64,000 nucleotides of DNA from Thiocapsa marina 5811. GTDB taxonomy: Bacteria; Pseudomonadota; Gammaproteobacteria; Chromatiales; Chromatiaceae. Below the pieces are notes generated by a model. It saw nothing but the letters and a program-made list of their open reading frames with translations. It made no database searches and was not told the DNA's origin. The stretch is taken from contig NZ_AFWV01000011.1 in the NCBI RefSeq assembly GCF_000223985.1, forward strand, positions 62,001 through 126,000, given 5' to 3'. The translations under genes were made by a program, and so were the position numbers. Position 1 is the stretch's first letter. Each line of letters starts with the position of its first letter. Positions 63,533 through 64,000 of this stretch are shown in pieces.

Positions 63533-63778
63533 CTCAGCGCCTCCGCTCGGGGCGGGAGCCGAGCACGGAGGCGGCACATGGCCACGGGTCGCTCAACAAC
63601 GAAAACGGTACGAAACGCGAGCCGGAGAACATCGAATGGCCGGTCCTTTTCTGGAAGTTTCAGGTGCTTATGGTCCCACTTGCCGCAGAAGGATACAACC
63701 TGCACAGAGAAGTGGACGAGCGCGCAGGCCCTGCTGTAAGCGGTTCGAGCCAAGGGCAACGAGGCGCGGGGCAGACGC

Positions 63779-64000
63779 TCAGGTCTTGATGCCGACCCCG
63801 CGACGAAGGAGATACAAGCTGAACGCGCCCAACACGAGGATGAAGATCGCAATGATCCCGAAAGCGATCCCCACGGGGATGTCGCTGACCCCTTGTAGCC
63901 CGTAGCGGAAGGCGTTGACCATGTAGAGAACCGGATTGGCGAGCGACACGCCCTGCCAAAAGCCCGGCAACAGCTCGATCGAATAGAACACCCCGCCTAG
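63779..64000 (-). CDS. ABC-2 type transporter permease, C-terminal end (cut by window)
   Basis: The last 73 residues only. GGVFYSIELLPGFWQGVSLANPVLYMVNAFRYG and a final membrane helix (in parts) match the C-terminus of YadH/NodJ-like ABC-2 permeases. The gene runs off the window. Substrate cannot be judged. 63578-63778 shows no gene. Confidence 0.85.
   Translation of the reverse strand, partial: LGGVFYSIELLPGFWQGVSLANPVLYMVNAFRYGLQGVSDIPVGIAFGIIAIFILVLGAFSLYLLRRGVGIKT

Noticed and set aside
61157-63739. 981-codon plus-strand frame opposite PBP1b
   Set aside because: PBP1b has all catalytic motifs on the minus strand; the plus frame shows no domain.

Overview
This window reads as the chromosome of a GC-rich gammaproteobacterium. 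The gene orders (thrS-infC-rpmI-rplT-pheS; glyA-nrdR-ribD-ribE-ribB-ribH-nusB-thiL-pgpA; bioF-bioH-bioC-bioD; rpsF-rpsR-DUF2232-rplI-dnaB) and the dense TAAACCGCG...CGCGGTTTA intergenic repeats suggest a purple sulfur bacterium of the Chromatiaceae (Thiocapsa/Thiocystis-like). That placement is inference: no 16S or photosynthesis gene lies here. I see no prophage, CRISPR array or intact insertion sequence.

Layout. 1-4440: translation block on the minus strand (pheS truncated at the window edge, rplT, rpmI, infC with an apparent AUC start, thrS) and tRNA-Val(GAC) with its own promoter and terminator. 4534-8690: a broken DUF29 gene, class I fumarase, an AcuI-type reductase, a BolA/IbaG protein with a small conserved partner, and the first 192-bp composite repeat. 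8842-13658: a YhaN/YhaO (SbcCD-like) ATPase-nuclease pair. 13820-21171: a RibD-C-type reductase facing a tightly overlapping minus-strand operon (mdoH, FkbM methyltransferase, medium-chain dehydrogenase, a 6-pyruvoyl-tetrahydropterin-synthase-like protein lacking key catalytic residues, glycosyltransferase, SAM methyltransferase). The last four plus the reductase look like an uncharacterised pathway to a glycosylated, methylated pterin- or pyrimidine-type compound, and they are my best candidate for an undescribed system. 21430-28429: L,D-transpeptidase, a class V aminotransferase, an extra UbiG-like methyltransferase, cca, small membrane proteins and a TetR regulator. 28637-31995: a promoter with operator-like palindromes drives a VIT/vWA surface protein with a GlyGly-type C-terminal tail; the next gene is a rhombosortase, the predicted processing protease, which runs in frame without a stop into a YajD HNH domain. 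32359-40775: universal stress protein and the riboflavin/thiamin/folate block. 41117-48333: intact DUF29, canonical UbiG, a squalene/phytoene-synthase-like protein and the late biotin genes. 48400-64000: PBP4, a DegP-like protease without PDZ, dnaB and ribosomal proteins, a COQ10/RatA-type protein, an acyltransferase, DnaJ-like and VWA proteins, a DinG/YoaA helicase, a TPR-like lipoprotein, PBP1b and the end of an ABC permease.

The most striking non-coding structure is a family of 84-87 bp elements with TAAACCGCG/CGCGGTTTA ends. Two subtypes occur fused as a composite of exactly 192 bp with a 23-bp spacer in four places, twice in each orientation. In six genes the stop codon is the TAA (or TGA) of the element end. 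A second family (GTAGGGTGGAC-type) supplies the stop codon of two more genes. Heptamer tandem arrays occur at four intergenic sites, one directly abutting the ribE start codon where a ribosome binding site is expected.
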